Below, in pieces: positions 44,995-55,692 of a stretch of 64,000 nt of DNA. Made by a program: the position numbers and the translations under genes. Location of the stretch: NCBI GenBank assembly GCA_949825045.1, contig OX463836.1:11549829-11613828 (forward strand), written 5' to 3'. The notes under the pieces are model-generated. The model searched no databases. It was given only the letters and a program-made list of their open reading frames with translations, and was not told the DNA's origin. Each line of letters opens with the position of its first letter. Within the stretch, counting starts at the first letter, position 1. Origin of the DNA: Argyresthia goedartella (taxonomy: Eukaryota; Arthropoda; Insecta; Lepidoptera; Argyresthiidae).

Positions 44995-45230
44995 CCGACT
45001 GGAGGTGCGACCGAGATGGAGCAGCGCGCCGACAGGGACCGCATGCGTCGACTTTGAACTAGGAGTCGCGATCCCTGCGACCAACACGGAGAGAACAATG
45101 GACCGACCGCTAGCCCCGAGTATAAATATAAGCTAGTTTTTAAGTCGAATTGTAGTATTATTGCGACCACTGTCCAATAAAGACCTATCAAGGAGTGTAA
45201 ACTTTCGTTTCACTTATACCACTACCAACA
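44952..45230 (+). repeat. 3' LTR
   Basis: 279 bp from TATTACGGACAGCGAG (first two bases TA instead of TG) to CTACCAACA. It contains TATAAATA at 45121-45128 and AATAAA at 45176-45181. It differs from the 5' LTR at about five positions. Confidence 0.93.
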
Positions 45231-45303
45231 AATCTGTTTCAAGTAATTTAAATTAGTTCATAAGATAATAGAGGAAATCTCTAGCATACAAGAGCCACTA
45301 AAT

Positions 45304-45668
45304 ATCTCTGTTCGATTCCAAATCGATATTCGATCGATGGTTTCGGAACGGCCATTTTGAATTTGACGTTGCTGCCAACCTTGCAGTTTTTTTGACAACT
45401 GACAGACGAAAGCCCTCGCAATGTAAACGCGTTTTGGATAGGGTATTGAAATTAAATCACCAAGAAGAGCCTAGGGTGCACCCGGGCCTTGCAGAGAGAC
45501 AGGAGGTTGACGGGACCGAAGCACAGACCAGGTTAGATCGAACCCAATCATTTTAGCTCGGTGAATCGCCGACGTTCAAACTTCTTGGCAACTGATCGCT
45601 ACGCTACCTCGTAGCTGATGGGCCCCTACGAGGTCATTAGGTGCCGAGAAGCCTGAACAATCTCAAAG
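45304..45668. mobile_element. Unidentified 365-bp insertion in copy D
   Basis: Copy D is continuous with copies B and C up to 'gagccactaaatat' and again from 'ggttaagccccac'. The segment between is unique in the window and richer in GC. It contains a small palindrome (CTACCTCGTAG) and CCCCTACGAGG. I see no terminal repeats or ORF. It replaces the first codons of ORF2. Confidence 0.55.
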
Positions 45669-47937
45669 GTTAAGCCCCACTCAAATATATGATGTCTTTT
45701 AACATAAATAATTACAAAATTGACAGTTGTTACACTAGAAAGACTGCTGATAGAGGTGGTTCTTTAATCTTAGTAAAAAATATATTTAGGTGAAACAACG
45801 GAAAGAAGACGAAGATATTCTTGCACTTACTGTTGAAAGACAAATAGAGGTCCTATGTTAAGTTAGATAGCTATTTTATTGTTTGTGACACAGGCCCCCG
45901 AGGGATGAAAACGGCCATGGCAATTTCGAAATATTTGAGAAAATTATGTAGGAAGCCCTTACGATTGTGGCGAACTTAATGTGGATTTGCTTGTAGGAAC
46001 AACAATGAAACAACGCTTAATTCATTAAATTTATTACATGTATTTCCAGAGCCGACTAGAATTACACTTATCAGCCAAATTTGCTTAGATAATATTTTTT
46101 GTGACTGCATTCACAAGTAAAAATGTAATTAATTATTTATTATGATATTAACTATATATATAACTATTATTTACCTTCCAATCGCAGCGTTTAAACAATT
46201 TCACTCCCGTTTGCTAGTAAGGATAAGACTGATCCATCATTTTATAGGCCTATTACATCCCATAGACTAGAGACGTATACGTACAACTTAGATACAAATT
46301 TTCCAGTACCGGATTTTAATGATCAGAACCACAACAAAAACTAATCAGTCTCCTTCAACATTATTCAAACAGAATTCAATAAAGTTTTAAAATTAAAGAA
46401 AATTAGTGACTACAACGGCAAATATAAAATTAAATGACTGGGCAACTTTTGAAATTTGTAAAAGTAGAAATATCTTGTATGACCTTTATGAACAAAAAAC
46501 CTTTAACTTTGATCAAAATTTCATGACTATGTCAAAAAATATTCCAAAACTTTCAAGTTGGTTTGAAGAACAGCAAAAACTTCACACATTAATAGAAAAA
46601 TACAAAATTTAAATAATAGAATACAAACAGTTTGACAAATAATAAACCGTGAAACTGTGAAAGTAATACCAAATGACAATAATTTCGGCCTAAAGATAGG
46701 CGATGATGTTGTTAAATCCAACGCTAAGGTAGCTGGAGCTTTCGAAACATTCTTCATCCTTGTACCCTTACTCACAACAGATCGCCTAAATTAATCTCCA
46801 CATGAAGCAGAGACTTCATTAGAAAACAACACTAGTGTCAGTAATGTATATTTAAAATTTCATCATGTATATTCCCAGGACATTGTCGAAACATTTAAAT
46901 AACTTAACTTAAAAAATACTGAAGACCTGAGTGTTTTATCAGTCAAAGACATTGGTTCGGCAATTCTAGTTGTAGACCCACACTTAGCTTATATATTCAA
47001 TAAATGTGTTGACGGTGGAGTTTTCCCAGACCTCATAAAACACAATAAACTGATAATATACTGATGATACTATAACAACAGTCGGGAGACAAGGGTGATC
47101 CTTCAAATTTCAGACCAATATCTGTTCTTCCAGCACTAAGTAATATCTGAAAAGATTATACTCAATCAAATGCTCTCACACTCTAGCCGTACGAAACAAC
47201 TCCACGCCAAACAATACGGTTTCACTAGGGGTAAATCGACTACGGATGCAGGTATTACCTGCTTACCTCATATTTATACAGCATGGGAGACCGCACAGGA
47301 AGCTATCGGAGTTTTTTGAGATCTGTCGAAGGCATTTGATTGTGTTGATCATAATACGCTATTAATTAAATTTAATCATTACGGAATTAGAAACAAAGCG
47401 GATGTGGCTATATCTAGGCTAGTATTCTTTAGTTACTTTCCATTATTATATATACATTATATATTGGTGTCCAAGGTATTATTATTATTATTATTATAGT
47501 GTCATATCCTATGGTATCTTATTGTGGGGGAAAGCAGCGGATATTCAATCTATTTTTATTTTACAGAAAAGAGCTACATATTCAAGCAATTTATAATTTA
47601 AAACGAGCAGACTCCTTAAGAAGGCTTTTTTAAAGAAGTTGACATACTAACTGTAGCTAGTCAATTTATTTTCGAAAATATAATATATGTACGAAGTAAG
47701 CGATAGCTGCAATGTTTACCTAAGAAATAATCACACACATAGTTGCGCCCCTGTTTAGACTTACGAAGGTTAGCAATTCTTTCAAGGGTCAGTTCATTCG
47801 TTACTACAATGGAAAAAAACTCTGGAGATTTTGAAATTGCCATTTGAGCAATTTAAAAAGCATGTTAAAGCGACTTTGTCGAAAAAGGGATATAACAATG
47901 TTCGAGATTACTCTAATGACGGGACTGTATGGGGTTA
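45669..47937 (+). pseudogene. ORF2 of copy D, heavily decayed
   Basis: It can be aligned with copy B from the endonuclease start (MSFNINNYKI-like, 45690) to the final TVWG-like codons at 47937. Stops and shifts are frequent. The only long frame is 46406-46612 (NDWATFEICKSRNILYDLYEQK). At 47400 the sequence jumps from the RT fingers to the thumb, with a short TATTAT-rich filler. Confidence 0.8.
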
Positions 47938-48054
47938 ATCTGACTCAACACAGACCTTGCTGTTAATAATTATGTTATTATTTATTCCTGCTCATTTGTA
48001 TTTGTTTTAGTTAAGCACAACCAATTTTTAAAAGAAATCTAAAAATCAATCTCT

Positions 48055-48082
48055 GGGAGTTTCTACGCCCTTCTCTCCCACA
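48055..48082 (+). promoter_or_regulatory. 3' UTR stem-loop of copy D
   Basis: TGGGAG and CTCCCA pair around 'tttctacgcccttct'. It is the counterpart of 6172-6203 in copy B. Confidence 0.6.
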
Positions 48083-48178
48083 GTGGTGGTCCAATGTAGA
48101 GAAGAGGCAAAAGTAAGCTAAGTATATGTAAATATCTACATTAATAAATAAATTTGACTATGACTTTGACTTTGACTT

Positions 48179-49249
48179 TTGACCAATCTGGAAAACCGAA
48201 CGCTTCGCCCGCTCTGTCATTATGGAGTATGATAATTATCATAAATTAATGTGTAACATATCATATTCATTGTGATCTTATTATCTTTTATTCCGAGGCC
48301 GACCCTCTCTTTTGGCTAATTTTACTGAGATATCACGAACTCCAGCTTCAAGTCCGAACACTTTTCAAAAATCTTTACAAACAACTTGATGATCTACTTA
48401 AATACCCAGAATGAAGTGGTTTGAACCGGTTTAACTCCGCCGGTACGTGACCAACACAATGCTTTTGCTTATAATACGGACAAAAATTAAAGTTCTAATT
48501 TATTTATAGTGCTTTCACATTACGGCGGCTGTCCGCGCGACAGCTCCATGCCTTCACACTATATTTTAACGCGCGAGTGGGTTGCCACGCTTCATTTCGA
48601 AGATGGATTACCACAGGGGAAACGTCATTATAAATAAATAAGGAATGCGTGCTTAGGCGTGCTAGCAACATTTAAGTCAGCCGCGCGATTCCTCCATTGT
48701 GTGTAAGAGCACTTAGGTTGCGAGGTAGCCAAGTTTTGTAGGTAAAATATTGCGTTGTTTACTGCAAGTTATTTAGAAAGATTGTCAGTTTACCTGCATA
48801 ATATGAATATGGTGCAACACGATTATTATTTATTTATGGCTCGACACTTCTCGGATTTTATCGGCAAAGATCGGAAGAAAATTTACATTGCTGCATACTT
48901 TATAGTAGAAAAAAGTACCGAAGTCACATTTTATTGAGTGGACCTATATAATACATAGAAGTGTCACTCGCACAATTGCTTTCAAACACTAACTAACCCG
49001 ACCATTATCATCTCATAAACCATAGTTTAGATCTGTTACCATTTACTATTTGTACATTTAGTGGGATTATTGTGTAGGAGTATATTAAGTCTACGTTAAA
49101 AACGAATTTCACCGACGAAAACCCAGAAAGGTTTACTAACATCGATAATTATCTCTCATTCCGAGGTGAAACCCCACGTCATTGGATGGATAGGATCATG
49201 AGTGATAATTATTATACGTCTGCGTGTTCCTAGGAAGTATCATTTACCG
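48179..49249. other. No gene seen
   Basis: The small frame 48755-48937 has no recognisable domain and no conserved neighbour. GC-rich motifs near 48530-48600 are of unknown origin. Confidence 0.4.
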
Positions 49250-49440
49250 AGATAACGTTAGCCTCCTTCTGGTGCAGTCGGATAAAAAGTATCATTTATG
49301 TTAATTTAGCTCATAAACTGTGTCTGTGCTAAATTTCATTCAAATCCGTTTATCCGTTATAGCGTGATAGAGGCACAAACACACAAACATCCAATCATCC
49401 AAACATCCAAACATCGCTACTTTTACATTTATAATATTAA
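49250..49440 (+). repeat. Lepidopteran repeat 3' end
   Basis: 'atttcattcaaatccgttta' to 'atccaatcatccaaacatcc' and 'tacatttataatatt' resembles the 3' end of a common insect repeat. The class is not assigned. Confidence 0.5.
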
Positions 49441-49537
49441 TTATAAATATATTGTATATATATTATTAGTTGGATTGAATACCTATCTAAGGAGATATAA
49501 AATAATAATAATAAATTAAGCGTATTAATTTATTATT

Positions 49538-49838
49538 ATAGTACCGAGGGGCACGGGCTTTTACCCAGATACGAGTAAGATTAAGCCATACTCCACCACG
49601 CTGGCTCAGTGCGGGTTGATGGAGGGGTTTTACGACCACTACCACGAAGCGATAGCAGCCGGGACCTATAACTTGAAGAGCCATCCGAAACCACAGAAGA
49701 ATCCAGGTCGGAGACACTGAACATCCGATAATATACTTAAGATAAATTAATCCCATCTCATTGGTATATGGTCAGGATTCGAACCTGCATCTCCTGTGTG
49801 AGAAGCAAGCGTGAAACCCATTAGACCACAGAGCTCTT
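49538..49838 (-). mobile_element. tRNA-derived SINE, type 2, reverse
   Basis: The head in reverse gives GTCTAATGGGTTTCACGC and GGTTCGAATCCTGACC (B box). The body includes 'gagccagcgtggtggagta'. It is a better preserved relative of 15198-15475. Confidence 0.82.
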
Positions 49839-49839
49839 T

Positions 49840-50435
49840 TTAGTTGCCATATTTTCCCCAGGACAATCTTGGCGGCAATTAGTGTACAATTAAAATAAAA
49901 AATACAAGTGTTTTGGTGGTTTCTCCGCCAAGCAGATGCATGCAACAATTTAACTGAATGTTCATATTTTTCTGTATCCTTGCCAATTTCTATGGGTAAA
50001 GTTGTATTACATGATAGAATAATGATATTAAATTCAAAAAATGAAACAAAATCCTACGCAATGTTTTTTTACATTATGTTACCTTTTAATGTAAATCTGA
50101 CATCAAGGGAGCTTTAGTTTACTAATAGTACAGATATAGGCTCCAGGCGATATTCAGAAGCCAATAAACATGACGGGACCCGTACTTTGACCCAACAGCT
50201 TAAAGTCACGACTTTCCCCGTACTGGGTAGTATACGCATATTACTGCCCACGGTTTTGGGTTTTAATAAGCCCAGCTATAGTATATACGTGTTACTATGG
50301 CAATAGCGGCCGCTGACCCCACTGCTACTGGGATCCGGATCTTAGATGGCAACCGCTGCCATGATACGCTAAACGGCATCTATAATTTGGAAAGCTGCGA
50401 GTAAAAAGTAAGTATCGCTTACCCAATTAACCTCT
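49840..50435. other. No gene seen
   Basis: A 69-codon frame at 49908-50117 has no recognisable features. Confidence 0.4.
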
Positions 50436-50635
50436 GTAGCGCTATGGCTGTGGCTCGGCCTACCATGCGAGAGGTTCCGGGTTCGATCCCCGGTTGGGGA
50501 TTAAGAAACAAAAGCCCTATTGTATTGGATGTTTACATGTGTGTGACGTCACTGTTTCCGGTACCCTCGACACAGTGTATCCTAGTGTGGGGATGGAAGC
50601 AATGTATGTGAATGTTTATGTTTAATTACGACATG
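50436..50635 (+). mobile_element. tRNA-derived SINE, type 1
   Basis: TGTAGCGCTATGGCTGTGG (A-box region) and GGTTCGATCCCCGG (B box) are followed by 'ttggatgtttacatgtgtgt' and 'atcctagtgtggggatgg'. The body beyond the tRNA-like head excludes a plain tRNA gene. Confidence 0.82.
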
Positions 50636-50744
50636 AGCTTACAGTAGAAGACAGGAGTCAATGCCTACTATTACCATGCTAACCCGAAACTACTATACTT
50701 ACCAAGTTTACCCAGAAAAATGTAACCACAATAATTTAGGGAAA

Positions 50745-50991
50745 TATTTAACTGCAAATCAAAAATACTGATTTGCACAGCAAATATAAGGGCAAAATAC
50801 TGCGGTAGTTTAGATGAAGGGTAAAGGGGGTGAGCGAAGCGAAGCCCCCTTTATCCTTCGTGTTAGGTTCAACATGTAAGAACAACAAAAAATACTTAAA
50901 TACTCATTAAATATTAAAAAATAACATAAAGTATTTTTGTTGATCCTTTTTTGCTGTGCAAATCAAAGTATTTTTGATCTGCGATTAAATA
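50745..50991. mobile_element. MITE, family b, with hairpin module inside
   Basis: TATTTAACTGCAAATCAAAA on the left and the reverse complement of the right end share about 40 bp (with small gaps), including GATTTGCACAGCAAA. The module occupies 50790-50900. Half of a second copy, without the module, lies at 60245-60312. Confidence 0.78.
50790..50900 (+). repeat. Hairpin module copy 3
   Basis: Arms 50816-50830 and 50845-50859 and the loop are identical to copy 1. The flanks match as well, up to 'aacaacaaaaaatacttaaa'. Confidence 0.85.
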
Positions 50992-51328
50992 CTACCCAAT
51001 AATTTATAGTTATTTATATAGAGTCTATACTTGATGATCACTATACTCAACAGTAGGTTTCCTGATATGCTTGCATGATGATAATGATGATTTAGGTGTC
51101 TTTTAATTCTCTGTTGCAGTATTCTCCAGTATTCACTAACCCACAGTCAAATGACGGAGTTTTCCAGAAAATTTGACGTTTGCTCACGGAAACGCTGCCA
51201 AACCTGTCAAAGCTTTCCCACAATTTTGAGTCGATTTGATTCACTTAATAAGGGGCAGAATATATACTGACATCTCCCATAGTATACAAAAGGGAGTAGA
51301 AATTATAGGAAGGCGCACAGGGAACAGT

Positions 51329-51645
51329 CTGTCCAACGCAGATGGCACAGTGCTTAGCAGCGTGCGATATTAGTCTGTCCAACGCAGATGGCACAGTGCT
51401 TAGCAGCGTGCGATATTAGTCTGTCCAACGCAGATGGCACAGTGCTTAGCTGTCCAACGCAGATGGCACAGTGCTTAGCAGCGTGCGATATTAGTCTGTC
51501 CAACGCAGATGGCACAGTGCTTAGCTGTCCAACGCAGATGGCACAGTGCTTAGCAGCGTGCGATATTAGTCTGTCCAACGCAGATGGCACAGTGCTTAGC
51601 TGTCCAACGCAGATGGCACAGTGCTTAGCAGCGTGCGATATTAGT
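51329..51645. repeat. Tandem array with 29-bp and 17-bp sub-units
   Basis: Unit A (29 bp, CTGTCCAACGCAGATGGCAC...) and unit B (17 bp, CAGCGTGCGATATTAGT) alternate as AB AB AAB AAB AAB. The units are identical. Open frames on both strands across the array come from the 75-bp period being a multiple of three and are not genes. Confidence 0.93.
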
Positions 51646-51944
51646 GCTTAAAGCTGGGTGGTGCAAGTTATGAGAACATAGTTCACGACTTTTTACCCGA
51701 GGTTTATGAAGAAGACCGATATTAATGTATGTATGTATGTACCATCTGTTCCCACGAAACATTTAAACTAGTTATCATAATTTGACGGATGGGTTATCGT
51801 TAGAAGCGTCTTTATCTTCCACTACATATAGACTATTTAACGTCACACTTAATTAATTAGGCTCCCACTATCGGGCCTTAATACATGGATGGTGTTGGGT
51901 ATCAATTTGAAGGGCTTAATAAGCACATTCTAAATATATATTTG

Positions 51945-52291
51945 TCACCGTAAGATTGTCAAAACCGTTAGTTTATAATATAACGTTTATTTTCTCGTAA
52001 GTTTACAAACTATCGATAAATTTGCAAACGTACCGTACTGCTTACGACATGACGCGTTAGTTTATAAAAAACCTGTTGAATTGCAAACGAAATACCAGGA
52101 CAAACACTGCGGTAGCTCAGGTGAAGACTAGAGTGGGCGTGCGCAGCGAAGCCCCCGCATAGTCTTCGTGTTAGGTTGACATGTACGAACAAAAGAAATG
52201 TAAATTCTAAACCCTGTCGGTGTACTATCTGTCGATAGTTGATCAACTAACGCGTTAGTTTCAACTAACGGTTTTGACAATCTTACGGTGA
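51945..52291. mobile_element. MITE, family d, with hairpin module inside
   Basis: TCACCGTAAGATTGTCAAAA (continuing CCGTTAGTT) at 51945 is repeated inverted at 52263-52291 without mismatch. Inner sub-terminal inverted motifs (AACGCGTTAGTT) follow. No ORF is seen. Confidence 0.86.
52097..52200 (+). repeat. Hairpin module copy 4, variant stem
   Basis: The outer stem is GAAGACTA (52123-52130) with TAGTCTTC (52160-52167), different from copy 1 on both arms but still paired. The loop region holds GCGAAGC. The flanks TGCGGTAGCTCAGGTGAAG and GTGTTAGGTTGACATGTA are conserved. Confidence 0.84.
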
Positions 52292-52384
52292 AAATTCATA
52301 TCACTAGCTGCTGCTTGCTGCTTTGTTTGTATTTAGTCGAATTATTATAAGTGCATTGATCGACCGGTGGCAATGTACAGTTGT

Positions 52385-52490
52385 TCAAGACATACGCAGC
52401 TGGCACAGCGTTTAGCAGACTGCGATTTAGTACCTACATAAAGTTGGATGGTGCAAGCTATGAGAATATAGCGATTCTTAATTCACATAA
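52385..52490. repeat. Single diverged relative of the 51.3-kb array and its right flank
   Basis: 'ctggcacagcgtttagcaga' followed by 'ctgcgatttagt' corresponds to one A-B unit. 'ggatggtgcaagctatgaga' corresponds to the right flank of the array at 51657-51680. Confidence 0.7.
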
Positions 52491-52521
52491 AGCAGACATA
52501 CAGATTTAACATAACTGACGG

Positions 52522-52740
52522 CCTCTGTGGCACTTCGGTTGTGGCTCCGCTTAACATGCGAGAGGTCCAGGGTTCGATCCCTGGCCGGGGACAAAGAAAA
52601 AATAAAAGGCATGTCTTGGATGTTTATATGTGTTTGATGAAGTTGTATCTGGTTCCAATGAAACAGAGAATCCTAGTGTGGGTTAGAAACTATGTATGTG
52701 ACTGTATATAAATGTTTATGTTTAACTTATATTAGAAAAA
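52522..52740 (+). mobile_element. tRNA-derived SINE, type 1
   Basis: CTGTGGCACTTCGGTTGTGG and GGTTCGATCCCTGGCC (B box) are followed by the same body as 50436-50635. Confidence 0.82.
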
Positions 52741-52759
52741 ACATGTAAAGGTAGCTTAT

Positions 52760-53250
52760 CTCTGGCGCAGTTAGTTGGTTAAATCAGACACTTAACTAAC
52801 TCTGTAGACCGTTAATTAAATACCGACGTTTAACCAAGTCACTAAAATTCCGTCGGATAAGTGAGTGAACGAAACGTTTAACGAGTTGTCTAAACGTTCC
52901 TAGGCAACAAGACATATATATTATAAATATTTTTTTTATGTGTACTTAAGTTTATCTCATAAGTATTTTTTGTTGTTCTTTCATGTTCAACCTAACACGA
53001 AGGATAAAGGGGACACCCTTTACCCTTGCACCTAAGCCACCGCAATGTTTTGCCCTGATATAAGTTGTGCAAATCAGCTGTTGTCGTGACGCCATCTTGT
53101 TTGTTGTTGTTCGACAGATTGTTAAAACTTTTCGACGATGCTTTATTTAAATCAAAATGGTAGTGACTTGGTTAAAACGTCGGTATTTAATTAACGGTAC
53201 AGAGAGATAGTTAAGTGTCTGATTTAAACATCCAACTGCGACATCTGTAA
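52760..53250. mobile_element. MITE, family c, copy 2, with hairpin module insertion
   Basis: Arms of about 95 bp (GCGCAGTTAGTTGGTTAAAT on the left, its inverted match near 53215-53245) resemble 32614-32921. About 180 extra bases, including the module (52961-53060), lie before AATCAGCTGTTGTCGTGACG. Confidence 0.8.
52961..53060 (-). repeat. Hairpin module copy 5, loop deleted
   Basis: AAGGATAAAGGG (53000-53011) and CCCTTTACCCTT (53016-53027) still pair, but only GACA is left as a loop. The flanks match the other copies in reverse. Confidence 0.82.
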
Positions 53251-53393
53251 CAAGATATTTCTCCCAGCAAACCATGGATGTATAGGAAAGGTTAATAAAA
53301 GTCATAGTCCTATGTTTTTTCCCTTACGAAGTGGCAGAGGCACAGCTGCTCCTACTTTTATACGGATATTCAAAAGTAAATATTGCATGAATG

Positions 53394-53660
53394 GAGGCTA
53401 GCCCATCGCTTCCGCTATGAATATTAAGTGCCTGGCATGCAGGTGACGCAGGTTAAAATCCCGGTGTGGAGATATGTAGAGGTGCAGAGAGAGAGAGAGA
53501 GATATTAGAATCATAAGTAAATTATACCAATTTCTGATTATGATGGAAACCATCATGAGGAAACCTTCAAAACCTTCATAGCTGTGGAGATAGGCTAGCC
53601 CCCTGTCACACAATTGCAAAACTGTGCCTTTCCCACCCCGAATGGGAAAACTATTTCGAA
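53394..53660 (+). mobile_element. SINE-like element, degenerate head with type-2 body end
   Basis: 'gcaggttaaaatcccggtg' is a weak B box. An AG microsatellite follows, then 'ccatcatgaggaaacc', and the end 'ctgtcacacaattgcaaaac' to 'cccaccccgaatgggaaaa' as in 55693-55930. Confidence 0.55.
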
Positions 53661-54916
53661 TAGCAGAGAAATAACTTCAAAACTAGGAAACTAGCCCAAA
53701 TAAGGAAACAATGAGCCATGTTTTTGACGCAAGGTTTCATTAATATGTCGGAGGCGTTTTAATTTTTACTCTCTAGTTAAATTACAATAATTTATGAGCT
53801 AGAACACCGTTTTTTTTTTTTGGCTTGAGTTTTGTTGTTTTTAGTCCTTTTGGCCTTTAAAACTTTGCCGTGGGGGGCGGCACAGATAGTACCCGCCTCA
53901 AATGGATTAATGTTGCACGTGAGCGCGCGCCCTACCGGGGTACATTTAACCATAGTTTCTGCATTTTTCCAAGTTCCCTCTAAAACATACATTGCATATC
54001 CATCTTATTGTGAATTACCGTGCTAATGCAAGCATCGCATGACCACAAACTTGTATAACACATCGATGAATAGTAAGGCATACAACCAACCACTCAAACG
54101 TCGCGAATTAAAAAACTTTCTTACTACCCTCTATAATTAACTTTTGGTAGTATCCTATCAATCAACGTTGGTCTATGGTTCTACATTTTGTAAATTGATG
54201 CTATTAGATAGGTCAATCCAAAAATGTAATATCATAAGTTTTATGTTACAATTTTGACGCAAACGAGTGTAAAGGTTTTTGGTTTTGATAAAAAAGAACG
54301 TGTTGCCAGCATCTTAAACAATATCCATATCAACAGCCTATGTAAAATCATACGTAAGTCCACCTCTCAGTAACACACAGCTAATAAATTCATATATTTA
54401 TCTGTAGAGCCGCAGTGGGCTGCACGCAAACATCAGTGAATTACTGCCTTGGCGTGGTTACAGCTTTGTGCATGACACTCTAAATGAGGATAGGCATAAC
54501 GCCAGTGACTATGAGGCTCAGATAAAATGCACTTTTACGTAGTATACCTACGTTTGAAGTTCATTATCATATATTACACTGTAGAATAAAACTAACACAT
54601 TACTGTCCCCATCGAGGGCGAAGTTTTGCGCACTCATGGCACACCAAGAGAAGAATATTTAAAGATTGAGGACAGCGTGTACAGTTCGACGCTGAGAGAC
54701 GTGTTGTGTTGTCGAGCCCCATTTGGGGAGGACGAAGAAATAGCATTGTATGGCCTACCTAGAAAGGGAGAAAGGCCGGGACGCATTCAAGAACTTGTAG
54801 GGCATCAAGAAACTGCATGCGCGAAAGAGCCGAAGGCAAGTAGCGCATGACAGTGCTCAAGATTCGTTATGTAAGCCGCAAAGGCAGGAGAGACCATGTG
54901 ACGGTGGAGGGAATGT
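53661..54916. other. No recognised gene; unassigned short frames
   Basis: The frames 53992-53792 (minus, ending in a Lys run from a T-tract), 53832-54026 (plus) and 54626-54850 (plus, charged, 74 codons) show no domain I know. A hairpin with GCCGAAGGC in its loop lies at 54816-54849. Confidence 0.4.
54816..54849. repeat. Hairpin CATGCGC / GCGCATG with GAA-tip loop
   Basis: Arms 54816-54822 and 54843-54849. The 20-base loop holds GCCGAAGGC, the same tip as at 33229-33237. Confidence 0.7.
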
Positions 54917-55240
54917 CCATACCGAGGGGCTCAGGTCCTTACTCAAATACGAGTAAGATTTAGCCATACTCCACCACGCTGGCTCAGCGCGGGTGATGGA
55001 AGTTATCAAGCTTCTCTTTTAGGGCCTCTGACACAGCTTTACGACTACCACCACCGAGTAGCCATAGCAGCCGGGACTTACAGCTTAGCGTGTCATCCGA
55101 AACACGGAAGCGTCGGAAACAAATGCCACATAGAACGGACACCCATCCAGTGCCCGTCTCGGCCAGATGTTGCTACCCGCACGATCGTTTCCGATGTGCG
55201 AAATCGTTTCCTAGGTCAAATGTTTTCAGGTGGCTCGGAA
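54917..55240 (-). mobile_element. Type-2 SINE body without a tRNA head
   Basis: 'actccaccacgctggctcag' and 'gccatagcagccgggactta' match 49538-49838. 'cggacacccatccagtgccc' near 55137 continues a pattern I recall from lepidopteran repeats. The 75-codon frame inside is not a gene. Confidence 0.65.
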
Positions 55241-55692
55241 ATGGCACATATAGGTATAAAGTCTGCCGAGGTCAGAAATACCACGGGTCGATGAATCTGA
55301 CAAGTCACTTTGAGTAGGGTTGAACTTTATATATCTGCTGGTATCTAATTGTGATATAGAGTCTTTGATACTGGCTGTTCACTCCACGAAATAATTTCTG
55401 TATCTCTCATAGTTTCTCCCTTATTTATCGAGATATTCAATAGTATATTTTTGCGTGACAGGGAGCTCTCCCATCAATGCAGCTAAGATAAGACGGCTAT
55501 CTCACTATGTTTTCTATCACCGATGTCTTCTCTTACATACATTATTTAGTGTTTATTCAGTAACTCAGTTAAACAATAACAATCACTTTAGTAGACTTTG
55601 AAAAATAGTGAGTCGTCAATCCAGCTTGTCAAACACATCGTCTAACCAAATAAAAAAATAAGTTTAATAACAGAAATTGAGACGGTGCTAAT
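55241..55692. other. No gene seen
   Basis: AT-rich spacer without recognised repeats. Confidence 0.4.

Larger units (their letters stand above)
36176..45230 (+). mobile_element. BEL/Pao LTR retrotransposon
   Basis: Two 279-bp LTRs (5' LTR 36176-36376 plus 38925-39002; 3' LTR 44952-45230), a tRNA-Tyr-type primer site, one long gag-pol frame, a purine tract and a 5-bp target duplication are all present. Domain order (protease, RT, RNase H, integrase, then a DUF5641-like tail) and the YMDD RT with Pao spacing place it in BEL/Pao. It is GC-rich, unlike the surrounding DNA. The LTRs differ at about 5 of 279 positions by my count, so the insertion is fairly young. Confidence 0.94.
35345..48178 (+). 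mobile_element. CR1-like LINE copy D, interrupted by a BEL/Pao element
   Basis: ORF1 similarity begins at AAACAGCGTCGCCGTCG (35348) and runs to 36175. It resumes exactly at 45236 with 'gtttcaagtaatttaaatta', the end of ORF1 in copy B. ORF2 and the 3' UTR with stem-loop and TTTGAC tail run to 48178. The 45304-45668 segment is an extra insertion, and parts of the RT are deleted at 47400. Confidence 0.85.

Noticed and set aside
48755..48937. Small host gene
   Set aside because: 60 codons, no domain, no conserved context or splice evidence.
50436..50510. tRNA gene
   Set aside because: The same head and body recur at 52522 and 33866 (reverse), which makes it a SINE family.
51329..51645. CRISPR-like array or repeat protein
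   Set aside because: The units are contiguous, without variable spacers. The open frames on both strands follow from the 75-bp period.
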